64,000 nucleotides of DNA from LMUY01 sp964245075 (GTDB taxonomy: Bacteria; Pseudomonadota; Alphaproteobacteria; Acetobacterales; Acetobacteraceae): assembly GCA_964245075.1 (NCBI GenBank), contig CAXTLC010000006.1, forward strand, positions 21,581 through 85,580. Direction: 5' to 3'. Positions 31,829-40,783 of this stretch are shown here, in pieces. The first letter of the stretch is position 1. The number at the start of each line of letters is the position of its first letter. The notes below the pieces were generated by a model, which was not told where the DNA came from, did not search any database, and saw nothing but the letters and a program-made list of their open reading frames with translations. The position numbers were made by a program, and so were the translations under genes.

Positions 31829-32733
31829 CAGCGCCGCTCCCCGCCGGCGAACAGCGCCACCGCGGTGAGCGCCAGCCCGGCGATCGTCGCGAGCCCGGTG
31901 AACAGCGCTGGGGCGACCCGGTTGGAAGCGCGCGTCGGGGCCGCGGGCAGGTTGTAAAGCTCAGGCCGGTCAGTGAGGAGGAAGAACGCGTTCAGGTGCC
32001 CGATCCCGCCGGTCGCGCCCGGCGCGCCGGGCGTGCCGTAAAGGTAGGCTTCCCCCACGCCCCGCCCGTGCAACTCGGTGACCCGGCGCTGCGCCCTGTC
32101 TTGCAGGTCGCCCAGTTCGCCGAACTGGATGCTGTCGGTCGGGCAAGCCTTGGCGCAGGCCGGTTCCAGCCCACCTTTCAGCCGGTCATAGCAGAGCGTG
32201 CACTTGTGCGCCTTGCCGTCCAGCGTGTTGACGTCGATCACGCCGAACGGGCATGCCGGCACGCAGTAGCCGCAGCCGTTGCAGATATCCTGCTGCACCA
32301 CCACGGTGTCGAACTCGGTCTTGAACAGGGAGCCGGTGGGGCAGGCCTCCAGGCACGGCGCGTTGTGGCAATGCTTGCACACGTCGCTCATCATCAGCCA
32401 GCCGGACTGGAATGCCGACTGCTCGTTGGTCCGCACGCCGCCGCAGGAACCAGCCTTCTCGACGAAGGCCACGTGCCGCCAGGTGTTGGCGGACAAGGAG
32501 CCGGTGTTGTCAAAGCTCTGCCCCGTCAGGCCGATGTTGTCGGCCGGCAGGTTGTTCCATTCCTTGCACGCCACCTCGCACGCCTTGCAGCCGATGCAGA
32601 CGGTGGTGTCGGTGAAGAAGCCGTAGGAGCGTCCGGGCTCGATCAGGACATGGGCCGTCAGCTCCGACTCGTTGGGGATCGGCCCGCCGAACTGTGAGCG
32701 CGTTTCCTCGCGGCTGCGCACGTGCATATCCAT
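31828..32733 (-). CDS. Formate dehydrogenase iron-sulfur (beta) subunit
   Basis: The 301-residue electron-transfer subunit contains four cysteine sets for four [4Fe-4S] clusters: CIGCKACEVACKEW, CKHCHNAPCLEACP, CNGCGYCVPACPFG, and CTLCYDR with CAKACP. It is homologous to FdnH/FdhH-type beta subunits. A single hydrophobic helix at the C-terminus (LFTGLATIAGLALTAVALFA) anchors it to the membrane. It would relay electrons from the molybdopterin subunit to the NrfD-like protein. Confidence 0.95.
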   Translation of the reverse strand: MDMHVRSREETRSQFGGPIPNESELTAHVLIEPGRSYGFFTDTTVCIGCKACEVACKEWNNLPADNIGLTGQSFDNTGSLSANTWRHVAFVEKAGSCGGVRTNEQSAFQSGWLMMSDVCKHCHNAPCLEACPTGSLFKTEFDTVVVQQDICNGCGYCVPACPFGVIDVNTLDGKAHKCTLCYDRLKGGLEPACAKACPTDSIQFGELGDLQDRAQRRVTELHGRGVGEAYLYGTPGAPGATGGIGHLNAFFLLTDRPELYNLPAAPTRASNRVAPALFTGLATIAGLALTAVALFAGGERR

Positions 32734-32744
32734 GGGCGGTGTCC

Positions 32745-32969
32745 TCAGTCGGCCAGGTAAAGCGCGGTGGCGACGTTGCCGATCAGGTTCGGCGCCGCGC
32801 GGTAGCGCACGCAGATGCGGGCCTGGCGGTGTTGCAGGGGGGTGAGCTGCACCGTCTCCGCCGCGGCGTTCGGGCTTAGCAGGAACAGGTGGGACACGCC
32901 GTCGTCGTCGGTGAGCTGAAAGCGACCTTCGCCCACGATGGTCACCACGCCCGTCATGCTCGCCGCCAT
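32745..32969 (-). CDS. Small unknown protein in the formate dehydrogenase operon (second)
   Basis: The 74-residue protein (starting MAASMTGVVTIVGEGRFQL) looks all-beta, with alternating hydrophobic residues (SHLFLLS, ARICVRYRAAPNLIGNVATALYL) and no Cys pair, signal peptide or membrane helix. The start overlaps the previous stop by one base (TGATG), and the stop is 11 bp before the beta-subunit gene, so it belongs to the operon. A role in assembly or maturation of the dehydrogenase is possible but unproven. Confidence 0.75.
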   Translation of the reverse strand: MAASMTGVVTIVGEGRFQLTDDDGVSHLFLLSPNAAAETVQLTPLQHRQARICVRYRAAPNLIGNVATALYLAD

Positions 32970-33256
32970 CAACCGGGCTCCATCTCGTGCACGGCGTCCG
33001 ACAGCCAGGCGCGCGCCTTCTCCAGCTCGTCCCACGGAATTCCGCCGAGCGGGAAATGCACGGCGAGCACGATGCTGATGACCGCGTTGACGTGGCCCAG
33101 CCGGCGCCGTTCGTTCCCGTCGATCAACTGGTTGCGGAACGCCGACAGCTCGCGCGTCGCCGCCGACAGCTTGTGCCCGTCGGCGTGGGGGCGCTCCGCC
33201 AGCACGGCGTCCAGGCATGCCAGCGCGGCGTGGCCCGGCGCCGCGTCACTGGCCAT
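32969..33256 (-). CDS. Small unknown protein in the formate dehydrogenase operon (first)
   Basis: The 95-residue protein is predicted to be mostly helical and soluble. It has LACLDAVLAERPHADG, LSAFRNQLIDGNERRRLGH and IPWDELEKARAWLSDAVHE. It overlaps the end of the catalytic subunit gene by 11 bp and is followed by another small gene with a one-base overlap. I do not recognise the family. The coupling suggests a subunit or maturation factor of this enzyme. Confidence 0.75.
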   Translation of the reverse strand: MASDAAPGHAALACLDAVLAERPHADGHKLSAATRELSAFRNQLIDGNERRRLGHVNAVISIVLAVHFPLGGIPWDELEKARAWLSDAVHEMEPG

Positions 33257-36200
33257 GCGAGGACCCGGCCGGGTTCGGCAGGCGGCCCGGGCGCAGCGCG
33301 CAGGTCACCGCCTTGGTGGAGTGGATGCTGGTGTTGGCATCCCCGGTGATGGCGAGCAGCACGTTGGCGGTGGCGCCCCGCGCGTAGCCATCGCGGCCGT
33401 AGTGCCAGGGCATGCCGATCTGGTGCACGGTCTTGCCCTGGATGGTGAACGGGCGGACACGCTGCGTCACCATCGCCTTGACCTCGATTTCACCGCGCTT
33501 GGTGGAAAGCACGGTCCAGCCGAGGTGCCCGATGCCCAGTTCGCTTGCCAGCTCGGGTGAAACCTCGACGAAGGCTTCGGGCTGCAACTCCGCGGTGTGC
33601 GGGGTGACCCGGCTCATGACGCCGCCGCAATGCAGCTCGGTGAGGCGGTACGTGGTGAACACGTACGGGTACGCCGGGTCCTCCGGCGCATGCACGTCGT
33701 TGCCGGGCCGCTGCCATTCCCGCGCCACGGGGTTGGACTGGCGCTGCGGGAACAGCAGGTTGCGGGACGGGCTTTCCACCGGCTCGTAGTGCGTCGGCAG
33801 CGGGCCGTCCTTCAGCCCACTCGGCGCGAAGAGCTGGGACAGCCCGTCCGCTTCCATGATGAACGGCGCGTCCCCGCCCAGCGCGGCCATGCCGTGCGGG
33901 TGGGTCGACCAGTCGGGACGGTAGTCGGGGCGGGTGGTGGCGATGAAGTCCGGCACGTCCGTTCCGGTCCACTTGCCGGCGGCCTCGTCCCACCAGATCA
34001 TCCTCTTGCGCTCGGACCACGGTTTGCCCGCCGGGTCGGCGGAGGCGCGGTTGTAGAGCGTGCGCCGGTTGGCCGGCCAGGAGAACGCCCAGCCGAGATG
34101 GCTGCCCGGCCCGTCCGGAGCGTCCGGTATCCGGCTGCGGGCGACGTTGTGGCCGTCCGCCGGGTAGATGCCGCTGTACATCCAGCCGCCGCACGCGGTG
34201 CTGCCATCGTCCTTCAGGTCCTGGTACTTCAGGACCTGCTTGCGATCCGCCACGGTGTAGCCGTTGATCTCCCGCAGGACCGCTTCCGCGTCCGGTTCCG
34301 CCCGCGCGCCGCGTTCCGGGTATTGCCAGGTCAGCGCGTGCATCGCGGCGTCCCGGCTCAGGGCGCTGCCGGCATAGAGCTGCTTCAGCCGCTTGCCCAA
34401 ATGGTAGATGAACCAGAGGTCGGAGCGGCTGTCCCCCGGGGCTTCCAGTACGGCGTCGTGCCACTGCACCAGGCGGCTGGTGTTGGTGACGGTGCCGTCC
34501 TTCTCGCCGGCCAGGGCGGCCGGCAGGAAGAAGACCTCCGTCTCGATGTCCTCCGGCGTCAGCTCGCCGCGCTGCACCAGCCGGCCGCCCTGCCAGAAAT
34601 CCGCGGTCTCGCTCATCGCGAAGTCCCGCACGACGAGGAACTCGAGCCGCCCGAGGCCGCGTTCCACGAGGTCGGTGTTGACCGCGCCCACCATCGGGTT
34701 CTGCCCGAGGATGAACTGGCCCTTGAGCACGCCGTCCGTCATCGCCAGCGTCATCGGCAACTGGGACAGGTCACCGGTCAGCTTGGGCAGGTGCTCGTAG
34801 CCGTAGCCGTTCGCGGCCTGGGCCGATTCGCCGTACCAAGCCTTCAGCAGGCTGGTCACGTATTTCGGGAAGTTGCTCCACCATCCGGTCGCCGGGGTCT
34901 CGGTGTGCAGGTACTCGGCCAGGCTGCCGTGGTGGTGGAACACGTTGGGCTGCGGCAGGTAGGTGGGCAGCATGTTGTACAGCGTCGGGATGTCCGTGCT
35001 GCCCTGGATGCTGGCATGGCCACGCAACGCCATGATCCCGCCGCCCGGCCGCCCGACATTGCCGAGCAGCGCTTGGACGATGCTCGCCGCACGGATGATC
35101 TGCACCCCCACCGAGTGGTGCGTCCAGCCGACCGCGTAGCAGATGGCGCCCGTCCGTTCCCGGCCGGAGTTGCGGGCCAGGGTATCCGCCACCCGGAGGA
35201 AGGTCTTGGCCGGGCAGCCGGTGACCTGCTCCACCATCTCCGGCGTGTAGCGGGCGTAGTGCCGGCGCATGATCTGGTACACGCAGTTCGGGTGCTGCAA
35301 GGTCGGGTCTGTCGGCGGCGGGCTTTCCGCCATGCTCTCGAACTGGCTGTGGTTCCCCTCTTCCTTCTCAGCGCGATGCTCGGCGATGGAGGACGGAACC
35401 TTCTTGCCTTTATACTGCCAGGTCGCCTCGTCGTAGGACTTGGTGTCCGCGTCGAAGCCGGAGAACACGCCGTCATTGTCCTCCGGGTTGAGGTAGCCGT
35501 CCTCGATGATGTGGGAGATGTTGGTGTAGGCGAGCGCGAACTCGCGGAACCACAGGTCATTCTCCAGGATATGGCGGATGATGCCGCCCAGGAAGGCGAT
35601 GTCGGTGCCGGAACGGATCGGCGCGTGGATGTCCGCCAGGGCGGACGTGCGGGTGAAGCGCGGGTCCACGTGCATGAGGGTGGCGCCGCGCCGTTTCGCT
35701 TCCACGACGAAGCGGAACGCGATCGGATGGTTCTCCGCCATGTTGGAGCCCATGATCAGCACGCAGTCCGCGTTCTCCAGGTCCCACAGGGACATGGTGG
35801 CAGCGCCGCGGCCGAAGGAGGTGCCTAAACTAGGCACCGAGGAGGAGTGTCAGATCCTGGCTTGGTTCTCGATGTTGACCATGCCCAGGCCGCCGCCGAA
35901 CAGCTTCTTGATGAGGTAGTTCTCCTCGTTGTCCAGCGTGGCGCCGCCGAGCGAGCCGACACCCAGAGCATGGTTCACCACCCGCCCGTCCGGCAGCGCC
36001 TCGACGAAGGTGTCGTCCCGCGCCTTCTTGGTCAGCTGCGCGATGCGCTCCATCGCCCAGTCGAGCGGCTTGGGCTCCCACGCGGTGGCGCGCGGGCCGC
36101 GGTACATCACGGTGTTGATCCGCTGCGGCGAAAGCAGCATGCCGAGCGTGCTGGAACCCTTGGGGCAGAGCGTGCCCTGGTTCACCGGGCTGCGTGGGTC

Positions 36201-36443
36201 GCCCTCGATATGGATCGGCTTGCCGTTCCTGGCATAGACAAGCTGGCCGCAACCGACGGCGCAGAATGGGCAGACGCTGGTGCCAACGGTATCCGCATTT
36301 TCCAGCCGGGGACGCAGGTTGCGCGACAGGCTGCTCTCGGCGGCCTTGCGGAGCGGGTCCTGGCCGGCGAACTGCCGGGGCAGCGACCAGTCCTTCACGA
36401 ACCCGCCCACCCGCTGCCCGATCGTCTGCCGCAGCTTCCTCAT
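33246..36443 (-). CDS. Formate dehydrogenase catalytic (alpha) subunit, selenoprotein
   Basis: Read through the UGA at 35850-35852, the gene encodes 1065 residues with selenocysteine at position 198, matching FdnG-type formate dehydrogenases. The context is QARI-U-HSSSVPSLGTSFGRG; E. coli FdnG has ARV-U-HGPTVASL here. The N-terminal [4Fe-4S] site is C58-C61-C65-C93 (SVCPFCAVGC, TLCPKG). Molybdopterin-binding domains follow, with MGSNMAENHPIAFRF next to the Sec region and a C-terminal beta domain. The ATG at 36443 has AAAGGAG 7 nt upstream. Unlike FdnG there is no Tat leader, so the enzyme probably faces the cytoplasm. It is the first gene of the operon. Confidence 0.93.
35820..35838 (-). promoter_or_regulatory. 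bSECIS-like hairpin after the Sec UGA
   Basis: Eleven bases after the UGA the mRNA reads GGTGCCTA-GTT-TAGGCACC, a perfect 8-bp stem with a GTT loop. The G and U in the loop lie about 20-21 nt from the UGA, inside the spacing known for bacterial SECIS elements. The stem is also coding sequence (VPSLGT). Confidence 0.85.
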
Positions 36444-36512
36444 CGCAGAACTCCTTTGCCCGCCAAATGTGCGGGAACGTTTTCGCCGTCGAGTGACGAA
36501 AGCGAGCGTCAT

Positions 36513-38687
36513 TCAACCCACCAGCGACACCTGCACGTCGCCGCTTCGCTCCAACACGGCCAGCGACACGCTTTCGCCGCTCCGCCGGATCGTCATGCTC
36601 AGCAACGCGCCGCGCAGCGAGAGGTTGTGCAGCGTCATCTCATGAAGGAACGGCGGCAGCACCGGCGCGTCGAACCGGATCGTCCGCACTGCCGGATGGA
36701 AGGACAGGCCGAGGCAGGCCTGCACCAGCGCGGGCAGGGTCGCGGCGGCCCAGGCTTGCGGGGCGCACGCCACCGGGTAGGCGGTCGGCTTCTGGCCGAG
36801 CCGTCGCGGGAAGCCGCAGAACAGCTCCGGCAAGCGGTTGAGGTCCATCGTGGCGCAGGCGGCGAACAGTCCCTCGAACAGCCGCGCCGCGTCCGCGACC
36901 AGGCCGTAGCGCGCCAGGCCGAGCGCGATCAGCGCGTTGTCGTGCGGCCAAACGGAGCCGTTGTGGTAGGACATGGGGTTGTAGCGCACCTCGTCGTCCG
37001 CGAGGGTGCGGATGCCCCAGCCGGTGAACATGCGCGCGGACATCAGCCCGGCCGCCACGAGCCTCGCGCGCTCCGGCGAGGCGATGCCGGCCAGCAGCGT
37101 GTGCCCGGCGTTGGATGCGCGCACCTCGCAGGGCCGCCCGGCGCCGTCCAACGCCAGCACGTAGCATTGCAGCCGCTCCGACCAGAACCGCGCCTCGAAC
37201 GCCGTCCGCAAGCGTTCGGCGGCTCTGTCCAGCGCTTCGGCCCGTGCCCCCTGCCCCAGCCGCCGGGCAATGCCGGCGGCGGCGCGGCGGGCGGCATAAA
37301 CGTAGCCCTGCACCTCGCACAGCGCGATCGGCCCGGTGGCGAGCGTGCCGTCGGCATGGGAGATGCTGTCGTAGCTGTCCTTCCATCCCTGGTTGGCCAG
37401 CCCCTCGGCGGTCATGCGGTGGTAGGGCAGGAAACCCTCCGCATCCGCCTGGCCGTCGATCCAGCCGAGCGCCGCCTCGATGTGCGGCCAAAGCGCGCGC
37501 AGCGCCGCCTCGTCCCCGGTGCGGTCCAGGTAGGCGCCGGCCAGCATGACGAACAGCGGCGTGGCATCGACGCTGCCGTAGTATCGGCGGAATGGCACTT
37601 CCCGCAGTTCGGCCATCTCGCCGGCGCGGACCTCGTGCAGGATCTTGCCCGGCTCGGCGTCGGAATCCGGGTCCGATGCCGTCGCCTGCTCCTGCGCCAG
37701 GTAGCCGAGCACGCCGCGGGCCAGCGATGGGTCCTGCCACAGCACCAGCAGCGCGGTGATCAGCGCGTCCCGGCCGAACGCGGTGCTGAACCAGGGGATG
37801 CCGGCATACGGGTAAGGGCCGGTCGGCTTCTCGGTGGTCAGCATCTGCAGGTCATAGGCGGCGCGGTCCACCGCGGCGGCGAACACGCTGTTGCCCGTGG
37901 TGATGGCGGCCGTGCGGGCGGCGCCGGCCCGCAGCTTGCGGCGGGCGTGCAGCATGGCAGCGCCGAACGCCCTTCCCGGCCGCAGCGCCTGCAGGTCCAC
38001 CGGTTCGCAATCCGCCCGCATGAACACGGTCACCCGCTGGCCCGGGCGCAGCCGCAAGCCGAAGCGGGCGGCCGTGACGGTGAGCCGGTCCGGCGCCGGG
38101 TCGAACCGGAGCGTGGTGCGCCGGGCCTGCTCATCCAGGCCGAGGTAGTCCAGTTGCACGGTGTCCGCCGCCGCAACCCTGGCGCTAGCGCGGCCGCGGC
38201 GGGACCGGTGCATGCCCCGCACCTCGAACAGGTCGGCGAAATCGGCACCAAAATGCAGGTCCAGCGCGAAGTCGTGCTCCGCCTGCCCGTAGTTGGCCAG
38301 GCCCAGCCGGCTGAGGCATGTGCCGCCGGCCAGGAAGGTGGAGCGCCTGATGTAGATCACCCCCTGCTCCACCTCGCCGCCAGCGCCGTCGCGCAGGGCC
38401 GCATTGGTGAGGTTGGCGGTCAGCATGAGGTTGTCGGCGCTGACGCCGGAGCTGAGCAGCAACGGCCGCTTGCCGCCCACCAGCAGGCTGAGCTGCGACA
38501 GGAAGCGCGTGTCGCGGTGGTACAGCCCGTCATTGCTGCCGGACGCTGCCACCACGTCGCCGAGCGTGTCGAACATGGCGAACGAGTCGTCGCTCTTCAG
38601 GGCGTGGTACGGCCGTTCCTGCAACGCGGCGGCGGCGCAAACGGAAGCCGGGTCGGGCGCCGCATCGGCTGGAAGCAAGGTGTCCAT
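36513..38687 (-). CDS. Amylo-alpha-1,6-glucosidase (glycogen debranching type)
   Basis: The 724-residue protein has an N-terminal beta-sandwich of the GDE_N_bis type (SDDSFAMFDTLGDVV, GLYHRDTRFLSQLSLL). A C-terminal (alpha/alpha)6 barrel follows, with GIPWFSTAFGRDALITALL, NQGWKDSYDSISHADG, and YNPMSYHNGSVWPHDNALI as conserved blocks with acidic catalytic candidates. It would hydrolyse alpha-1,6 branches of glycogen or related glucans in the cytoplasm; no signal peptide is seen. It is upstream of the formate dehydrogenase operon on the same strand but functionally separate. Confidence 0.9.
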   Translation of the reverse strand: MDTLLPADAAPDPASVCAAAALQERPYHALKSDDSFAMFDTLGDVVAASGSNDGLYHRDTRFLSQLSLLVGGKRPLLLSSGVSADNLMLTANLTNAALRDGAGGEVEQGVIYIRRSTFLAGGTCLSRLGLANYGQAEHDFALDLHFGADFADLFEVRGMHRSRRGRASARVAAADTVQLDYLGLDEQARRTTLRFDPAPDRLTVTAARFGLRLRPGQRVTVFMRADCEPVDLQALRPGRAFGAAMLHARRKLRAGAARTAAITTGNSVFAAAVDRAAYDLQMLTTEKPTGPYPYAGIPWFSTAFGRDALITALLVLWQDPSLARGVLGYLAQEQATASDPDSDAEPGKILHEVRAGEMAELREVPFRRYYGSVDATPLFVMLAGAYLDRTGDEAALRALWPHIEAALGWIDGQADAEGFLPYHRMTAEGLANQGWKDSYDSISHADGTLATGPIALCEVQGYVYAARRAAAGIARRLGQGARAEALDRAAERLRTAFEARFWSERLQCYVLALDGAGRPCEVRASNAGHTLLAGIASPERARLVAAGLMSARMFTGWGIRTLADDEVRYNPMSYHNGSVWPHDNALIALGLARYGLVADAARLFEGLFAACATMDLNRLPELFCGFPRRLGQKPTAYPVACAPQAWAAATLPALVQACLGLSFHPAVRTIRFDAPVLPPFLHEMTLHNLSLRGALLSMTIRRSGESVSLAVLERSGDVQVSLVG

Positions 38688-38717
38688 GGCGCTCTTTATC
38701 CCAGAACAGGAACGCGG

Positions 38718-39524
38718 TTACACCTCGATTGTGACGGACACTGGCACATGGTCGGACGATCGCGGCCAGTCCCGGGCATCCTTGAGTACAGTCTGGCCGC
38801 GCAACGCGGGCAGGAGGTCCGGCGTGACCCAGATATGGTCCAGCCGGCGCCCGCGGTTGGACCGCCGCCAATCCCCGTTGCGGTAGGACCACCAGGTGTA
38901 CAGCTTCTCGTCCGCGGGCACGAAGTGGCGCACGGCATCGTGCCAGCCGGCGCGCTGCCACGCCGCCATGTGCGCCACCTCCACCGGCGTGTGGCTCACC
39001 ACGCCCGACAGTTGCTTGTGGCTCCACACGTCATGCTCCAGCGGCGCGATGTTCAGGTCGCCCACCAGCACGGCGCGGCGCAGCCCGGTGCGGGCGGCGA
39101 ACCAGTTGGTCGCCTCGGTGACGAACCGCAGCTTGTGGGCGAATTTCGGGTTGGCCTGCGTGTCCGGCACGTCGCCCCCGGCCGGGACGTAGAAGTCGTG
39201 CAGCTCCAGCGGCCCGGACGGAAGCTGCAAGCCCGCTTGGAGGTGACGGCAGTCGCCTTTCTCGCACCAGTCCGGCGCCGCGTCGTCCGGCAGCAGCGGG
39301 ATGCGGGACAGGATGGCCACGCCGTTGTAGCCCTTCATGCCGCGGCGCACGTAATGCGGGTAGCCGAGCGCCGGCGGTCCGTGGTCCGGGAACAGCTCGT
39401 CCGGCACCTTGGTTTCCTGCAAGCAGATCACGTCCGGGTCCAGCGCCGCCACCAGCCGTTCCAGCAAGGGCAGGCGCAGGCGGAGGGAGTTGATGTTCCA
39501 GGTCGCGATTCGGAGCGCAGGCAT
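38718..39524 (-). CDS. xth: Exodeoxyribonuclease III
   Basis: The 268-residue enzyme of the EEP family acts as AP endonuclease and 3'-5' exonuclease in base-excision repair. RIATWNINSLRLRL opens the fold, Glu37 in ICLQETKV binds the metal, VGDLNIAPLEHDVW carries the catalytic Asp and Asn, and SSDHVPVSVTIEV ends with the catalytic Asp-His. The ATG at 39524 fits the conserved N-terminus. It lies 30 bp before the glucosidase gene on the same strand. Confidence 0.96.
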   Translation of the reverse strand: MPALRIATWNINSLRLRLPLLERLVAALDPDVICLQETKVPDELFPDHGPPALGYPHYVRRGMKGYNGVAILSRIPLLPDDAAPDWCEKGDCRHLQAGLQLPSGPLELHDFYVPAGGDVPDTQANPKFAHKLRFVTEATNWFAARTGLRRAVLVGDLNIAPLEHDVWSHKQLSGVVSHTPVEVAHMAAWQRAGWHDAVRHFVPADEKLYTWWSYRNGDWRRSNRGRRLDHIWVTPDLLPALRGQTVLKDARDWPRSSDHVPVSVTIEV

Positions 39525-39633
39525 GGCGCGATCTTGTTCCATGCGGTTCGGCGAAGCCATCCGGCGCGCCGCTTGACCCCGTGTTCGGTTCGGATAGAAA
39601 CCCTGTCCCAATGCGAGCGAAACAAGCAAGGCC

Positions 39634-40755
39634 ATGAAACGTCGGCAGGTGTTGGCAGGCTTGACGGGGCTTGGCGCGGCCGTGGCGACCGGCCGGGCGG
39701 CCGAAGCGCCGGTGCAGCTCGGCTCCATCGAGATCCTGTCCGGCCCCAACGCCGCCTACGGCACGGCGATCCGGGCCGGCATGGAACTGGCCCTGGCCGA
39801 GGTGAACGGCGCCGGCGTGCTCGGCGGGCGTTCCATCGCGCTCACGATCGAGGACAGCGCCGGCAACAAGGACCAGGCGATCAACGCGGCGCGCAAGCTG
39901 ATCGGGCGGGACAAGGTGGTGGCGATCATCGGCCCGACCCTGTCCAACGAGATGTTCGCCGTGGCGCCGGTCGCCAACGAGCGCCGCATTCCGATCATGG
40001 GCACCTCCACCACCGCCAGCGGCATCACCGCGATCGGCGACTACGTGTTCCGCACGTCCTTGCCCGAAAGCGACGTCATCCCGGTGACGCTGAGAAAAGC
40101 GCAGGCGCAGGGCGTCAAGACGATCGCGCTGATGTACGCGAATGACGACGCGTTCTCCAAGTCAGGCTTCGACGTGATGCGGGCCGCGGCGGAAAAGGCC
40201 GGGCTGCAGATCCTCGGCATCGAGAGCTTCGGCAGCAAGGACAGCGACTTCTCCGCCCAATTGACCAAGATCAAGGCTTTGAAGCCCGATGCGGTCGGTA
40301 TATCCGCCCTGGTGGAACCGGTTTCCGGCGTGTTGCTGGCCGCCCGGCAACTGGGGTTCGGGCCGGAAACGGTCTTCATCGGCGGCAACGGCAGCAACTC
40401 TCCCAAGCTCGGCGAGATCGCGGGCAAGGCGGCGGACGGGCTGCTCGTCGGCAGCCCCTGGTTCGTGGGCAAGCAGACGCCGGTGAACCAGGCCTTCGTG
40501 GCCGCCTTCCGCAAGGCGAACGGGCACGACCCGGACCAGTTCGCGGCGCAGGCCTACGACGCGCTGAAGATCATGGCCGCCGCCATCGGCAGCGCGGGCG
40601 CGGCGGAGCCGGCCAAGGTGCGCGAGGCGCTGCTGCAAACCAGGTTCGACGGCGTGATGGGGCCGTTCTCGTTCACGCCGGGCCGGGACCCGGCGTCCAC
40701 GGAGGGCGTGGTGGTGCTGGTGATGCGGGACGGCGCGTTCACCATCGCACCGTGA
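39634..40755 (+). CDS. Branched-chain amino acid type ABC transporter, substrate-binding protein
   Basis: The 373-residue Leu/Ile/Val-type periplasmic binding protein has a signal peptide (MKRRQVLAGLTGLGAAVATG). The binding fold shows LGSIEILSGPNAAYGTAIRAG, VAIIGPTLSNEMFAV, IPIMGTSTTASGITA and FIGGNGSNSPKLGEI. Ligand could be an amino acid or another small compound. It is the first of five genes on the plus strand, which together make a complete transporter. Confidence 0.92.
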   Translation: MKRRQVLAGLTGLGAAVATGRAAEAPVQLGSIEILSGPNAAYGTAIRAGMELALAEVNGAGVLGGRSIALTIEDSAGNKDQAINAARKLIGRDKVVAIIGPTLSNEMFAVAPVANERRIPIMGTSTTASGITAIGDYVFRTSLPESDVIPVTLRKAQAQGVKTIALMYANDDAFSKSGFDVMRAAAEKAGLQILGIESFGSKDSDFSAQLTKIKALKPDAVGISALVEPVSGVLLAARQLGFGPETVFIGGNGSNSPKLGEIAGKAADGLLVGSPWFVGKQTPVNQAFVAAFRKANGHDPDQFAAQAYDALKIMAAAIGSAGAAEPAKVREALLQTRFDGVMGPFSFTPGRDPASTEGVVVLVMRDGAFTIAP

Positions 40756-40783
40756 CCCGGGTGGTCCGCGCGGCGAACTGACC

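Noticed and set aside
33246..36512. Two separate genes, or a formate dehydrogenase broken by a nonsense mutation
   Set aside because: The UGA falls exactly at the selenocysteine position of FdnG-type enzymes, is followed by a SECIS-like hairpin, and selB and tRNA-Sec are adjacent.
35847..40145. Very long plus-strand open frame opposite the formate dehydrogenase, glucosidase and xth genes
   Set aside because: It overlaps several well-supported minus-strand genes and the true binding-protein gene in another frame; low-complexity shadow of GC-rich sequence.
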